A stretch of DNA of 64,000 nucleotides from Phlebotomus papatasi. Taxonomy: Eukaryota; Arthropoda; Insecta; Diptera; Psychodidae. The position numbers were made by a program, and so were the translations under genes. The notes beneath the pieces are model-generated. The model saw nothing but the letters and a program-made list of their open reading frames with translations, ran no database searches and was not told the DNA's origin. Location: positions 56,306,712 through 56,370,711 of the forward strand of contig NC_077224.1 of assembly GCF_024763615.1 (NCBI RefSeq). The letters are read 5' to 3'. How positions within the stretch are numbered: the stretch's first letter is position 1; each line of letters starts with the position of its first letter. Positions 12,061 through 21,963 of the stretch are shown one piece after another.

Positions 12061-13309
12061 TATTGATTTGGGACATTTGGGAGTTGAGAAACACTCTTAT
12101 AAAGGAGTTCCCGCCAAAAAGTTCGTTTTGTCTACATCTTGGCGCGAATTTTCCGCCAATTTTAATCGCTAATGGAATAGATAAGAAACGTGATGTGATG
12201 AATTAATAGATTTGCAGCTGAGAAAGAGGTCAATAATCTATGAGATTTCTTTCGAAAATCCATCGAGATCCTCCAGATAACTGCTGCTGGTTAACTGAAG
12301 TGGCAATAAAAAAAGGGGAATCTGCTGTCGGAAGTGATGATAGTTTGCCTGGAATTGTGAGTTGAAGCCAGCTGTTTCATTAATAGAACCCCTCTCATGC
12401 TCATTCTGTGCGAGTGTATCTTGTGGATCAGTCTGCTGGGAATGGTTGTGCAGTAAATAAAGCCCCGGAGACACTTGGCGCGGTGTCAGGCAGTGTAAAT
12501 ACTCTTAATTGTGTGACTATGATTTTTCTCTCCACTCTCACATTTTAGTCATAGTATTGTTATATTGGACTTAAGGTATAAACTCTTAATGTATTCCACT
12601 CTCCAAATCAGTTGCTCTGTCTTTTTTCACGCGATCACACTGTGACTGTTTTTCCTTTAAACCAATCTCGCGCTCTCACTCAGCTATCGTCAGTTTGTTG
12701 GCCGGGAAAAATAAAGCACAATAAAAATAAGAGAGAAGATTTTCTACTGGAGTCTGTGTGTTATCTGTGCCAGAGTGATTAAAAATGCACAGCACTTTTC
12801 TGTGTCAATTTATTTTTTTTGTAATGTATGAGGGATTAGTAGTCCCAGAAAAGACTCCACTTGTATAAGATGGTTTGTGTCTTATCCTATAATAAAGTGA
12901 AAAATTTTCCCGGAACCGCACTCCTATAGCCCGCCAATTTTTAATCAAAGGGATTGTGTGAGTGTATATGGCAAAAGAGGAGTAAGAAAAGGACAAATGC
13001 TGGAGGACTTCACCCCTCGTGACAATATTCACACACAAAAATCGATTTACAATCACAACGCATGCGTTCACGAGGGCTGGAAAAGAATCTCTCTGGGTTG
13101 TTTTGGAAGGGCTTGTTTCGAAAGAAGAAAAAATCCAAATCAGTGTGTGTTTTTCATCGTTAAAAACTGCCCCAAAATCCACCCACATTTCACCTCAATT
13201 GGAGACAACTGGAGCAGGCATTTGAAAAATGCCAGTGAATTGTTCAGTGAATTGATGCCAATTAGTGTTTTTAGAAGATTCTGACTGATACAAGAGTTAA
13301 CTAAAAAAA
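12061..13309 (+). promoter_or_regulatory. Probable Sep4 promoter and 5' leader
   Basis: This gene-free stretch precedes the septin. A TCAGTT sequence near 12690 fits the arthropod initiator consensus (TCA-G/T-T-C/T), so transcription may start there. The following 600 bp would be a leader containing several short upstream frames, for example starting at 12958. There is no TATA box at a convincing distance. All of this is inference from motifs. Confidence 0.3.
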
Positions 13310-16300
13310 ATGGCTGGTAAATTGTCGCAGAGATTTTTCTGAGTTAAAGAAAAAAAATTGCCTTCATCTACATTTTTCTCCTCTCATTTCTGTCCACACA
13401 TCCAGGCATAAAAAGCTACAGTATGGACAGGGAGAGGGACTACATTGGATTTGCAACCCTCCCTGAACAAGTGCACCGTAAATCCGTAAAGCGAGGCTTT
13501 GAGTTCACCATGATGGTGGTTGGAGAATCAGGCTTGGGCAAATCCACCCTCATCAATAGCCTCTTCCTGGGTGATCTCTACAAAAATCGCGTGATCCCAA
13601 ATGTGGAAGAGCGCATAGAAAAAACCACCCGAATCGAGAAGAAAACCATGGATATTGAGGAGAAGGGAGTGAGGCTGAGGCTAACCGTTGTGGACACTCC
13701 CGGTTTTGGGGATGCCGTCAATTGTGACGATAGCTGGCGCGTATGTTCAGCTTATATTGAGGAACAATTTCGGCAGTACTTCACGGACGAAAGTGGCCTC
13801 AATAGGCGCAACATCCAAGACAATCGCGTACACTGCTGCCTCTATTTTATCCCACCTTATGGGCACAGGTGAGAAATTGTGGGCAAAACAAATAGAAGAC
13901 GTTGCACTTCCTCCTACACACAAACTGTTTTTTTTTGTTTAATTTCAAAGAGAAACAATAGACACTTTTGACGGAGGAGCATAAAGAAATTTTAAAAAGA
14001 AAACGCCCCGGAAGGGAACCCAATATATTTCGACAAATTAGCACTTTGGGGGCTCTCAATATGAATTACTATATATTGTCCTAAACTGTTTAAACCTATA
14101 CAAATTTTTTTAGTAAGATAATGATTTCTTATCCCGTATTTATTCTTCAACATAAGGAAAATCTCTTGTCTTACTAAGCTTATATTGTTCTCTTGGGTAG
14201 TAATAATTTTGCAGTAACTGATTTTGTATCGCAATAATTTAATATTGTTTAATGAAAACGGTTAAAAGAGTAAGCCCGGTTTATCCGTTATTATATTCCT
14301 ATTAAATATGTACTACAGGGAGTTCCGGCTTAAGTGAAAACGGATTAAGAGAATTTGATTTAAATTGCCTACCATTGGGAGCTGATTTATAATTTTTGAA
14401 ATGCCCCCAAATGTATGCAAATATTTTCTCGCGTTAAATTTGAAATACATTTCTTATGAACCGTAGGCGCTGAAAATAGGCTGAAAAATTGGCGCCGGAA
14501 ATGTTTTGAATACATCACGGCATTTTCGTAACTTATTCCAAAGACCTCTCCTGTAAGTATGCAATTTTTCTGTGTCACTGGAGTGAATTCGCGGACTTTT
14601 TTTTCGATCCGAAACTCCCTGTATCACGCCTAGAGGCCAAACAATTAGTGATACACTTAATCCCGGCATTAAGCACTTCGGGATTATGCACCTGACGGAA
14701 TTATGCACATACAATTATGCAAGTTAGCCTATCATTGGGAGTCAATTTATGAAATCATTTTTGAAATACGCCTGAATGTATACAATGTCGCGACGCGGGA
14801 AATTTGAAAACACTGTGATTCTTTTTCAGAATAAAACTTTAATTTCTTTTATTAAGGTAAATTTTTTAAATATTCTACCCATTTATTAAAGAACTCTGGC
14901 CAAAAAGTACTGTTTGTTAATGCATTTCTAATCAGTTGAATTTTTTGTTTTGACTACTTTTACTCCGCGCGAAATTCGTTCTACGGCCGATTTATTCAAA
15001 AGAAAGCCCCTGCGGGTATGCAAATTTTCTCGAAACATAATGCCATTTCGCGCATTTTTTTTCGGTCCCGAAAATGTGCATAATCCCGGGATTGAGTGTA
15101 GACGTAGAGACTTGGGACCTTCGAGGGACCTCCCCCATAAGTCGACCCTGGGTCATTAATACGCTCCTCATTTTCCCCCACCCCGCCCTTTCCCTTCCTC
15201 TCCGAAATCTTTGTTTTTTTGGAATTGTTCGGAAACGCGTCGTGCGATTTTATTGCATTGTTTTGATATGTTTCAGAAGTTGTCCATGAGGACATTTTGT
15301 CCTTATATGAAAATAATTTCGAATCATTTCTATTTCTAAAAGCGATTTGGCCTAACCTAAGCTCAAATAGGCTCTAGAGACCGTATTTCTCAATGTAATG
15401 GTATCATGTATGGGCTCGTTACAAAGGTCTTGGAATTTCCGATAAAACTCAACCGGTTCCAATCAGTTCTGTGAGCTATCTTTTGAGTGATTCAATCTCT
15501 TCAATCTATTCAACAAATCGTCTGTGAACCGATAAACGGTAAATTATGCAAACGTTCTTTTGTGGTATGGTATCAAAGTTACGAGTTCGAGTATTCAACA
15601 AAGCTCAGACACTTTACCACTCCTTTTTTAAATAGAACTGAGCCTTATCACACTTTAATTTAGCTTCGAAATTAGTTCATGAAGCTAAATTATATCATGG
15701 TAAGGGCCAGTTCCATTTAAAAATAGTAGAAAGGGACAGATAATCCTAACCGGCTTATGTAGGTGAGATTCTTAACGTGAGCTAACTCGGAGTGCATGCA
15801 AATTCGATTTAGAGCTGAAGTTCGGAGACGCCATTCAGTTATCTTGAATAAAATTCGTGAAATTATACAAATTTTGTATTTAAACCAAAATATCAAGGAT
15901 TTGGATGAACTGACAGAAAAGTGATATATGGGTGAAATGTAGACCAGAATGTTCTCTATAATTTTCCTATAGAACATGATCTCATCGATCACGCAGAAGC
16001 CAAGATAAGCAAGGTTTTTTGTTTCTTAACTCGTTTTTTCATCCAGAGTTCCCCAAGTAATCATTTGTTGAACTTCAACTATATCAAAGAATTGTTGTAT
16101 TTTGTGGGACTTTCCATTTAAAACCCTATTTTAAGTGTCTTGGTGGAGTAGAGGCAGTCAAATTGGCATCTGAGTGATTTCAAAGCGTTATTATGGGAAA
16201 AATCAATTTTTTCACACTTAAACGGCAAAATCGGAGTGATAGCGTGGTCTGAGTGGAAAATGATGTATGGACGAAATGTAGAGACAAATGTGCTCTACAA

Positions 16301-19300
16301 TTATGTCGAAGTAATCATCAAAATCGGTTCAGCGACAGTCGAGATAATTGAGGTTATGTGATATTGAAATTGGTTTTTCGACTGTGGCGCCCCTGGTGTT
16401 GGTCCCACGAAGTCCAAATATTCTAGAAAGTTGTAGCATTTGGTGAGATCTTTCGTTTAAGCCCTCATTCATCAAAATCGGTCACATAGAACCGGAGATA
16501 TGATTTTTTGAATTTTGTGAATTTTGACCCCTCATATCTCCGGTTCTATTGAAACCACAGCGCACATACGCACCATTTTGGAAACGTCCTAGACTGGACT
16601 ACAACATACTAAAATTTCATTAACTTGCACAATGCCGTTTTTGAGAAAAATGTCTTTGAATTTCGATGAATTTTGACGCTATCACAGCGCCACCTGTGGT
16701 GACTTTTTGAACTTCCATCTGAAAGTGCTCATCGAGACGAAACCAAAAAGGTAAAATTTATGTCGCTATGTTAATTAGAACCGGAGATAGAGGCCGGTCA
16801 ATGTTCGAACTTTGACCCCTTATAGCTCGGGTCAGGGGTTATGGATCGACTTAAGGTTTTTTTGTTTGATAGGTATAATCAACGGCTACAACATACTAAA
16901 ATTTCAGCCCGATTGCATAAGGAATTTTTGTGTTATTTAACTTTAAAGATTTAAAAATTTTCTTTTTAATAATAGCGCCCCTAGCGGTGGTTTTATGAAC
17001 TTACGATGTTAGAAGGGGAAGTGGCATTTCACGAGAGCTTTCCAAAAAGCCCTCACTTTTTAAATTCTGACAATTAGAACCGGAGTTATGGCCATTTTAA
17101 GAAATTTTTTTTGGACCCTTATAGCTCGGGTCAGGGGGGTCGGGGGACCTTAAGTTTGGTACTGATGGAAAGCTCTAAGGCCCAGCTATAACATACTAAA
17201 ATTTGAGCCCGCTCGATGCCATAGGGGCGGAGCTATTGAGAAAACAAAAAAAATGGGGTATTCAAAATGGCGGAAGGAGGGGTGGGGGGTGGGGGGTCAA
17301 TGCACCATGTTGCAATTTTCATACGATATTTAACCTTTGCCGAAAACCGCAAGTCGATATCTTTTTTAGTTTAGGAGCTATTAAGCTCCAAAGAGCGGCC
17401 GGACGGCCGGCCGGCCGGCCGGGAACGTAACTTAGCCCCCCATATATTCGTGATCAGGAAGTGGCGAAACACATTTTGGCCAAGTTTGAGCGCGATCGGA
17501 CGACATGAAATTTTGTTAGGATTATAGTAGGTGAGATTGTTAAGAATCTCACCTAATATCCAATTCCTATTCCAAAAGTACATCACATCCTCTTTATGAG
17601 ATTATGCAAATACAATTATATACAAATTTGCCTACCTTTGGGAACTAATTTTTGAAATTATTTTTGATGTGCCTCAAAATGTATGCAAATTTCTTGATAT
17701 GGTAAAACATTTTTTATGAACTTTTGTCGAAAATCTGCAACAAAATTGGCGCAAAAATTATTTTGCATATATTACAGCGTTCTTTTAAAAGAAATCTCGC
17801 CTCTCTGCCAAATTGACAAATTTTCGGGATGTATAAAAGCATTTTGCTTGTTTTTTTTTAGTTTTGAAATTGTGCATAATCTCGGAATCCCCTGTATATA
17901 AAAATTTTCGAGGTCTTTCTGACAGTACCAATTTAGTTGAAATCTACTAAACTATTGAGAAAACTAATCTAAAAAAAATCACACTAAAAATAAAAGGATC
18001 TACGAAGCCGCCATCTTGATTTTCTCTACAGTTTTCCGATCCATCTTTGATATCGGATAGATGAAATATTCACCTTTAGATAACACAATTTTGTTTTGGG
18101 TTTGTGAAGAAATTTAAGCAATGAAAAGGTTTCTAGCTTTTGATCCGGCATACCTTTTGGATCAGGAAAATTTCATGAAATCAAAATTCACTCACCCCTT
18201 TAAAAACTCTTCTTCATTTTTTAAACATCACAACAAACTCAATTTAGCTTAATCGAATTTGGAGTGCGAAAGAATAAGATAGATAAATGCAAAACGTGAG
18301 AAAAAGAAAGGGATGTGAATATTGATTTCATGAAATTTTCTCGATCTAAAAGGCGTGCCGCCGGAGCTAATGGCTCTGCCACACCTTTTGGATCAGGAAA
18401 ATTTCTTGAAGTCGAAATTCGCATCCCTTTCTTTCTCACACATTTTGCAATGTCTATCTCATTCTTTTGCTCTTCAAATTCGATTGAGCTAAATTGAATT
18501 CGGTGTGATGTTTAAAAGAAGAAGAAGAGTACGAGAGAATGAGATAGACATATGCAAAGCGTGTGAGAAAGAAAGGGAGTCGAATATTGATTTCATGAAA
18601 TTTTCCTCATCCAAAAGGTGTGCCAGAGCCAAGGAACAAAATTATAAACAATGGTCATGATTTCTCAGCTTTGCACAATTGCTTTAGTCATTCATTTAAT
18701 CTCTGCCGAAAAAATGATAAGAATTTAATTGTGATTCCCACCTACAATTTTAGATATGATTTTATCTTTCCTTCCTGCCTTAGTAAAAAATATATTTATA
18801 CAAACACTACATTTTTTACAATCTCCCTTTAAAAGAAATTGTTGGCATTAGATAACGAAAAGACAAGCCCCTCTTTGCCAAAAAAAAAAGTTTTGAAAAA
18901 TTGAAAATATATGTACTCACTTTCTCTTGTTGATCTCGCAGCCTGAGGCAGATGGATTTGGAGATGCTGCGTCGGCTACATCGAAAGGTGAACATTGTAT
19001 TGGTGATCGGGAAGGCAGATACACTCACGCAGGCCGAAGTGAAGAAGCTCAAGGAGCGAATTTTGGCTGATCTCGAAGAGAACAACCTGCAGCTGTATCA
19101 GTTTCCGGACTGTGACTCCGATGAAGATGAGGAATTCAAGCAGCAGGATAGGGAGTTGAAAGCATGCCTCCCCTTTGCCGTAGTTGGCAGCAATACGATT
19201 CTCGAGGTGGCCGGCAGAAAGATCCGAGGGCGACAGTATCCATGGGGAGTTGTTGATGTGGAGAATCCCCTTCACAGTGACTTCATAAAGCTCAGGACCA

Positions 19301-19663
19301 TGTTGATTTCCACTCACATGCAGGATCTCAAGGACACCACGCAGGATGTGCACTATGAGAACTTCCGGGCACAGTGCATTTCGCAGATTTCCCAGCATGC
19401 CCTCAGGGAGCGCGGGAAGTTGAAGAGGGACTCTGTGGCATCGGCAAATGAGGCCAGCATCACAGAAACCGACAGATTGCTCTTGCAGAAGGACGAAGAG
19501 GTGATTAACCTGCAATTTACAAAGAATTTCCGGCTCGAATACCAAAAATGATATTTTTTTCCAGATCCGTCGGATGCAGGACATGCTGACCCAAATGCAG
19601 GAGAAACTCAAAGCGACCAACTTGGCGGAACTGAAAAAGAATGACAGTGTGATCGATGTGTAA
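13310..19663 (+). CDS. Sep4: Septin, Sep4 type
   Basis: GTP-binding cytoskeletal protein that forms heteromeric filaments at the cell cortex and cytokinetic furrow. Proposed exons: 13310-13316, 13406-13868, 18942-19500 and 19565-19663, giving 375 residues. The 7-base first exon (ATG GCT G) joins in frame across a GT/AG intron and adds MAGIKSYS before the internal Met at 13423. If that exon is wrong, translation starts at 13423 (367 residues). Visible motifs: P-loop GESGLGKS at residues 42-49, DTPGFGD at 99-105, G4 motif GKAD at 180-183 (AKAD is usual), the septin unique element near 250-280 (WGVVDVENP, DFIKLRTML), and a C-terminal coiled coil beginning KDEEIRRMQDMLTQMQ. Length is normal for the group. 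The sequence fits the Sep4/SEPT4-SEPT5 branch better than Sep1. Intron 2 is 5.1 kb and full of repeats. Confidence 0.92.
14300..15310. repeat. Tandem dispersed repeats in Sep4 intron
   Basis: One unit is bounded by ACAGGGAGTTCCGG (14319) and CCGAAACTCCCTGTA (about 14610-14625) as inverted termini. A second related unit follows to about 15095 with ends TAATCCCGG and CCCGGGATT. Both share caaatgtatgcaaat, cattgggag and tgtgcataat words. Related pieces lie at 17590-17900 and 29560-29665. From about 15100 to 15290 a further segment (cttcgagggacctcccccat) recurs inverted at 40080-40270. Confidence 0.55.
15620..15733. repeat. Short inverted repeat next to the 1.8-kb element
   Basis: Arms taccactccttttttaaat and its approximate complement at the right end flank a central aatttagctt...aagctaaatt palindrome. 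A related interior occurs inside the MITE at 37876-38065 (gaactgagcc, agctaaatgatatca). Confidence 0.45.
15734..17556 (+). mobile_element. 1.8-kb modular non-coding repeat, copy A
   Basis: An 1823-bp segment that recurs end to end, inverted, at 42701-44520 (1820 bp). The left end is GGACAGATAATCCTAACC. The right end carries a hairpin GGTGAGATT...AATCTCACC followed by TAA. ATAATCCTAAC near the left end pairs inversely with GTTAGGATTAT near the right. The interior has at least three degenerate modules of about 290-300 bp. Each holds, in order, a gcgcc-cctagcggtg word, an agaaccggagatatg word, gaccccttatagctcgggtc, and acaacatactaaaatttcag. There is also a (GGCC)n run near 17396-17420. I see no open frame that could encode a transposase. 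The hairpin plus CTAA end would fit a non-autonomous Helitron, but this is weak. Confidence 0.8.
17590..17900. repeat. Dispersed repeat related to 14300-15095
   Basis: Shares gcctacctttgggaac, caaaatgtatgcaaat and an end tgtgcataatctcggaatcc with the units at 14300-15095. Diverged and probably old. Confidence 0.5.
18146..18630. repeat. Two tandem CACCTTTTGGATCAGG inverted-repeat MITEs
   Basis: Copy 1 (18146-18359) and copy 2 (18372-18630). Copy 2 has nearly perfect 22-bp inverted ends, GGCTCTGCCACACCTTTTGG at the left and its complement with one or two changes at the right. Both contain tttcatgaaat palindromes, gaaagaaagggat and (g)aagaagaagag. A third, older copy is at 2040-2275. Confidence 0.7.
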
Positions 19664-20119
19664 AACCCCCATAGGGAATTGCTATATTGATAGACGCTCA
19701 CATTAATCATACAGAAAACTCTTATTTATCCCTGAAGTCACTAAAATATTTAAGAAAAATCTCGCGCAAATTAGTGGTTAAAGTGCATCACCATTAAAAC
19801 ACATTTAAAATGTACTTCAAACGCAAAACAAAAATTTAGCCCATTTGTCATTCTTACCAAGGATAATACTTAGGACCGAAAATCAAACAATTTTCTACCA
19901 CAAATTATCCAATTTTTCGTGTGATTTTTTTTTAAAGAAAGGACATTACTTTTGGTGAAATTTTGCGTTAAATTTTACATTATAAAATATACCTCTTATT
20001 CTTATTTTCTTTCAGCATACAAACCAGCGAAAGCACATATTTATAATTTTTAGAGAGTTTACAAGAATGACTTGTAGTGATTGTTAAAGTTAGAACAATT
20101 TTGATTTTATTGAGAGATT

Positions 20120-20125
20120 AATAAA
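20120..20125 (+). terminator. Poly(A) signal for Sep4
   Basis: Canonical AATAAA about 460 bp after the Sep4 stop codon and upstream of the DENR promoter. No closer canonical signal was seen. Confidence 0.5.
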
Positions 20126-20453
20126 CGGTCGAAAAAGTAGAAGAAATTTTGAAGCGCTAACCGGAAATTCCGCCATTACTCAACTTTCCAGTGGAAATTC
20201 GACGAGGTCTTCCAATCGCCATAATTCGCCGCATATTGGCTGAAGTGGCGAAATCTCCACACTCCAGCAAATTTGGTAAACAAAACATTTTGAGGGTTGT
20301 TTTTGGAGATTTATTGCAAGTCTCTTTTGGATTCTCCGTCCTCAGTGAGTAATTAAAGTTAAAGCGGAGTTTTTCTTAGAAATAAATAAGAGAAAGACCG
20401 ACCATTTGTGGGTAGAATTTAACCTCAAATTGCGGCTTGAAGGCACACTAGAA

Positions 20454-21085
20454 ATGACGGATGTTGATCTACAATTGGGGGTCCAGGAGGGAGTGTCCTA
20501 CCCCATAAAGGTCCAATACTGTGGAAATTGCTCAATGCCTATTGAAGTAAGTAGCACATGCAGAAAAATGTTTAGGATTTGCAAAGGAACTATCAGGAAA
20601 AACAATATTGCGAATCTCTTTGATCTTTTCAGTACTGCGAATACTATCCCGAATACGAGAAATGCAAGGTTTGGCTGGAAAAGAACCTTCCCAGTGAATT
20701 TGAAAAGGTGAAGATCGATGATGCTGCCGAGGCAACCTCCACAAATGCAACAGATGATGACAAGAAGAGACAAAAACGCGGTGGGAAGGGAATGATGAAG
20801 ACCAAGAAGAAGGATGATGGCCCAAAGAAGATTTGTGTCTTCCGGGCTCCCCGTGGAAAGAAGAAGTCTGTGACTGTGGTCACAGGATTGAGCACTTTTG
20901 GGCTAGACCTGAAAGTGGCAGCCAAGTTCTTTGGCACGAAATTCGCTTGTGGCTCCTCCGTGACCGGAGACGATGAGATTGTGATCCAGGGAGACGTTAA
21001 GGATGACCTGTTTGATGTGATTCCCGAAAAATGGCCAGAAATTGATGAAGATCTTATTGAGGATCTTGGTGATCAGAAACGCTAA
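20454..21085 (+). CDS. DENR: Density-regulated protein (translation re-initiation factor)
   Basis: DENR pairs with MCT-1 to recycle 40S subunits and promote re-initiation after short upstream frames. Exons 20454-20546 and 20633-21085 joined over an 86-bp GT/AG intron give 181 residues, slightly shorter than the human protein. Near the N-terminus four cysteines (C23, C26, C33, C42) form the expected zinc-binding set (YCGNC and YCEYYPEYEKC). A basic linker (KKRQKRGGKG) precedes a SUI1/eIF1-like domain with GLSTFGLDLK and CGSSVTGDDEIVIQGD, and the end is EDLIEDLGDQKR as in the family. The start is the first in-frame ATG, 13 residues before the conserved YPIKVQYC. The gene converges on RPC9, with only about 60 bp between stop codons. 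Confidence 0.96.
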
Positions 21086-21111
21086 TTTTTTTTGTATTGT
21101 AAAATATCTTC

Positions 21112-21117
21112 AATAAA
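21112..21117 (+). terminator. Poly(A) signal for DENR
   Basis: AATAAA 27 bp after the DENR stop codon, inside the short gap to the convergent RPC9 gene. The 3' ends of the two transcripts may overlap. Confidence 0.7.
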
Positions 21118-21145
21118 AAAAATACGCTGTGGACAAACCTTGAGA

Positions 21146-21641
21146 TCACGAAAGGAGCGTTTGCTCCACAATCCTAAGGAGTTCTGAAACCTGTTCCTCT
21201 GTCAGTCGCTCCTCACTGTCCTCCACGAGGATTTGAATGTGCAGAGGACTAGTTGGTGGATCATTTGCCATCATAAAACATTCGGAATTGCTAAGATTGA
21301 ATTTCTTCACGGCTTCCCGGAACTCAACTATCTTTTCTTTACTCTGAAATTTGCAGGGTGTTTCCTCGAGATACTGGAGTGTCTGCGGAAAAATAAATTT
21401 TTCAGTATCTAGGGATTGATTTGCAGTAGCAATTATGTGTACTTCATAGCAAATTGTGGCTAAATTCCTCAATCCAAATTTCTTCTTCGTGTCCTTCGTT
21501 TTGAGCGTCATCATGATTTGGTACGTCTCAAAATTGGTCAACGGTGAATAAAGTTGATTTCTTCTGCAATAAATAATTGAATTAATTAATATTTAATTTA
21601 TTTATAAAGAAAATATTTTTAAAAAAATCTCACATTTCCAT
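21146..21641 (-). CDS. CRCP: RNA polymerase III subunit RPC9 (CRCP)
   Basis: Small subunit that with RPC8 forms the stalk of RNA polymerase III. Exons on the minus strand: 21641-21634, 21563-21443 and 21382-21146, giving 121 residues. The first coding exon is only 8 bases (ATGGAAAT) before a GTGAGA donor. Joined to exon 2 it gives MEIRNQLYSPLTNFETYQ. Splicing the 60-bp second intron joins CYE to TLQYLEETPC, matching the family pattern YETLKYI.TPC. The HRDC-like C-terminal domain ends SEERLTEEQVSELLRIVEQ, the most conserved part of the family. The protein is a little shorter than human CRCP at its C-terminus. It is divergent from nudE (322 bp between start codons). Confidence 0.93.
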
Positions 21642-21963
21642 TTTTAAAACAATTTATTTTTTCTCAAACAAAACATAACCTCAAACATTGTTTACTTGGA
21701 TTTCGCCACAAATTCGCCGTGAGCAGTGACAGCAGTGACATTTTCTCTAGTGTGAAAAAAGAACGTAAATTTGGCTTCGAGGGCACCAAAGTGAATCATT
21801 TTCATTGATTTTTCGCATTGGGATATAGCTAAAAAGTAGTTCTTGGTGTACCTCAGTGCGTGAAGATTGGTGTGGCGTGCGATAAAGTCCGTGAAAAGGG
21901 GGTAGTGTGGAGTTGTGTGGAAAAATTTCATGGTCATCTGTGACGCCCTCAATCAACAAAACA
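21642..21963. promoter_or_regulatory. Divergent promoter region of CRCP and nudE
   Basis: The 322 bp between the two start codons must hold the start regions of both genes. No TATA box is obvious. A repeated cagtgacagcagtgaca word (about 21724-21740) is the clearest local motif. Function is inferred from position only. Confidence 0.5.

Noticed and set aside
12805..13284. Open frames on both strands just upstream of Sep4
   Set aside because: They overlap each other, show no domain and lie in the presumed 5' leader; treated as chance or upstream frames.
17396..17420. (GGCC)n run as a CpG-island promoter
   Set aside because: The same run occurs at the same place in all copies of the 1.8-kb repeat, so it belongs to the element.
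18976..19710. Long minus-strand open frame of 244 codons
   Set aside because: It is antisense to Sep4 exons 2 and 3; the plus frame carries the conserved septin domain.
20498..20937. Overlapping minus-strand frames across DENR
   Set aside because: Antisense shadows of the DENR coding frame with no family features.
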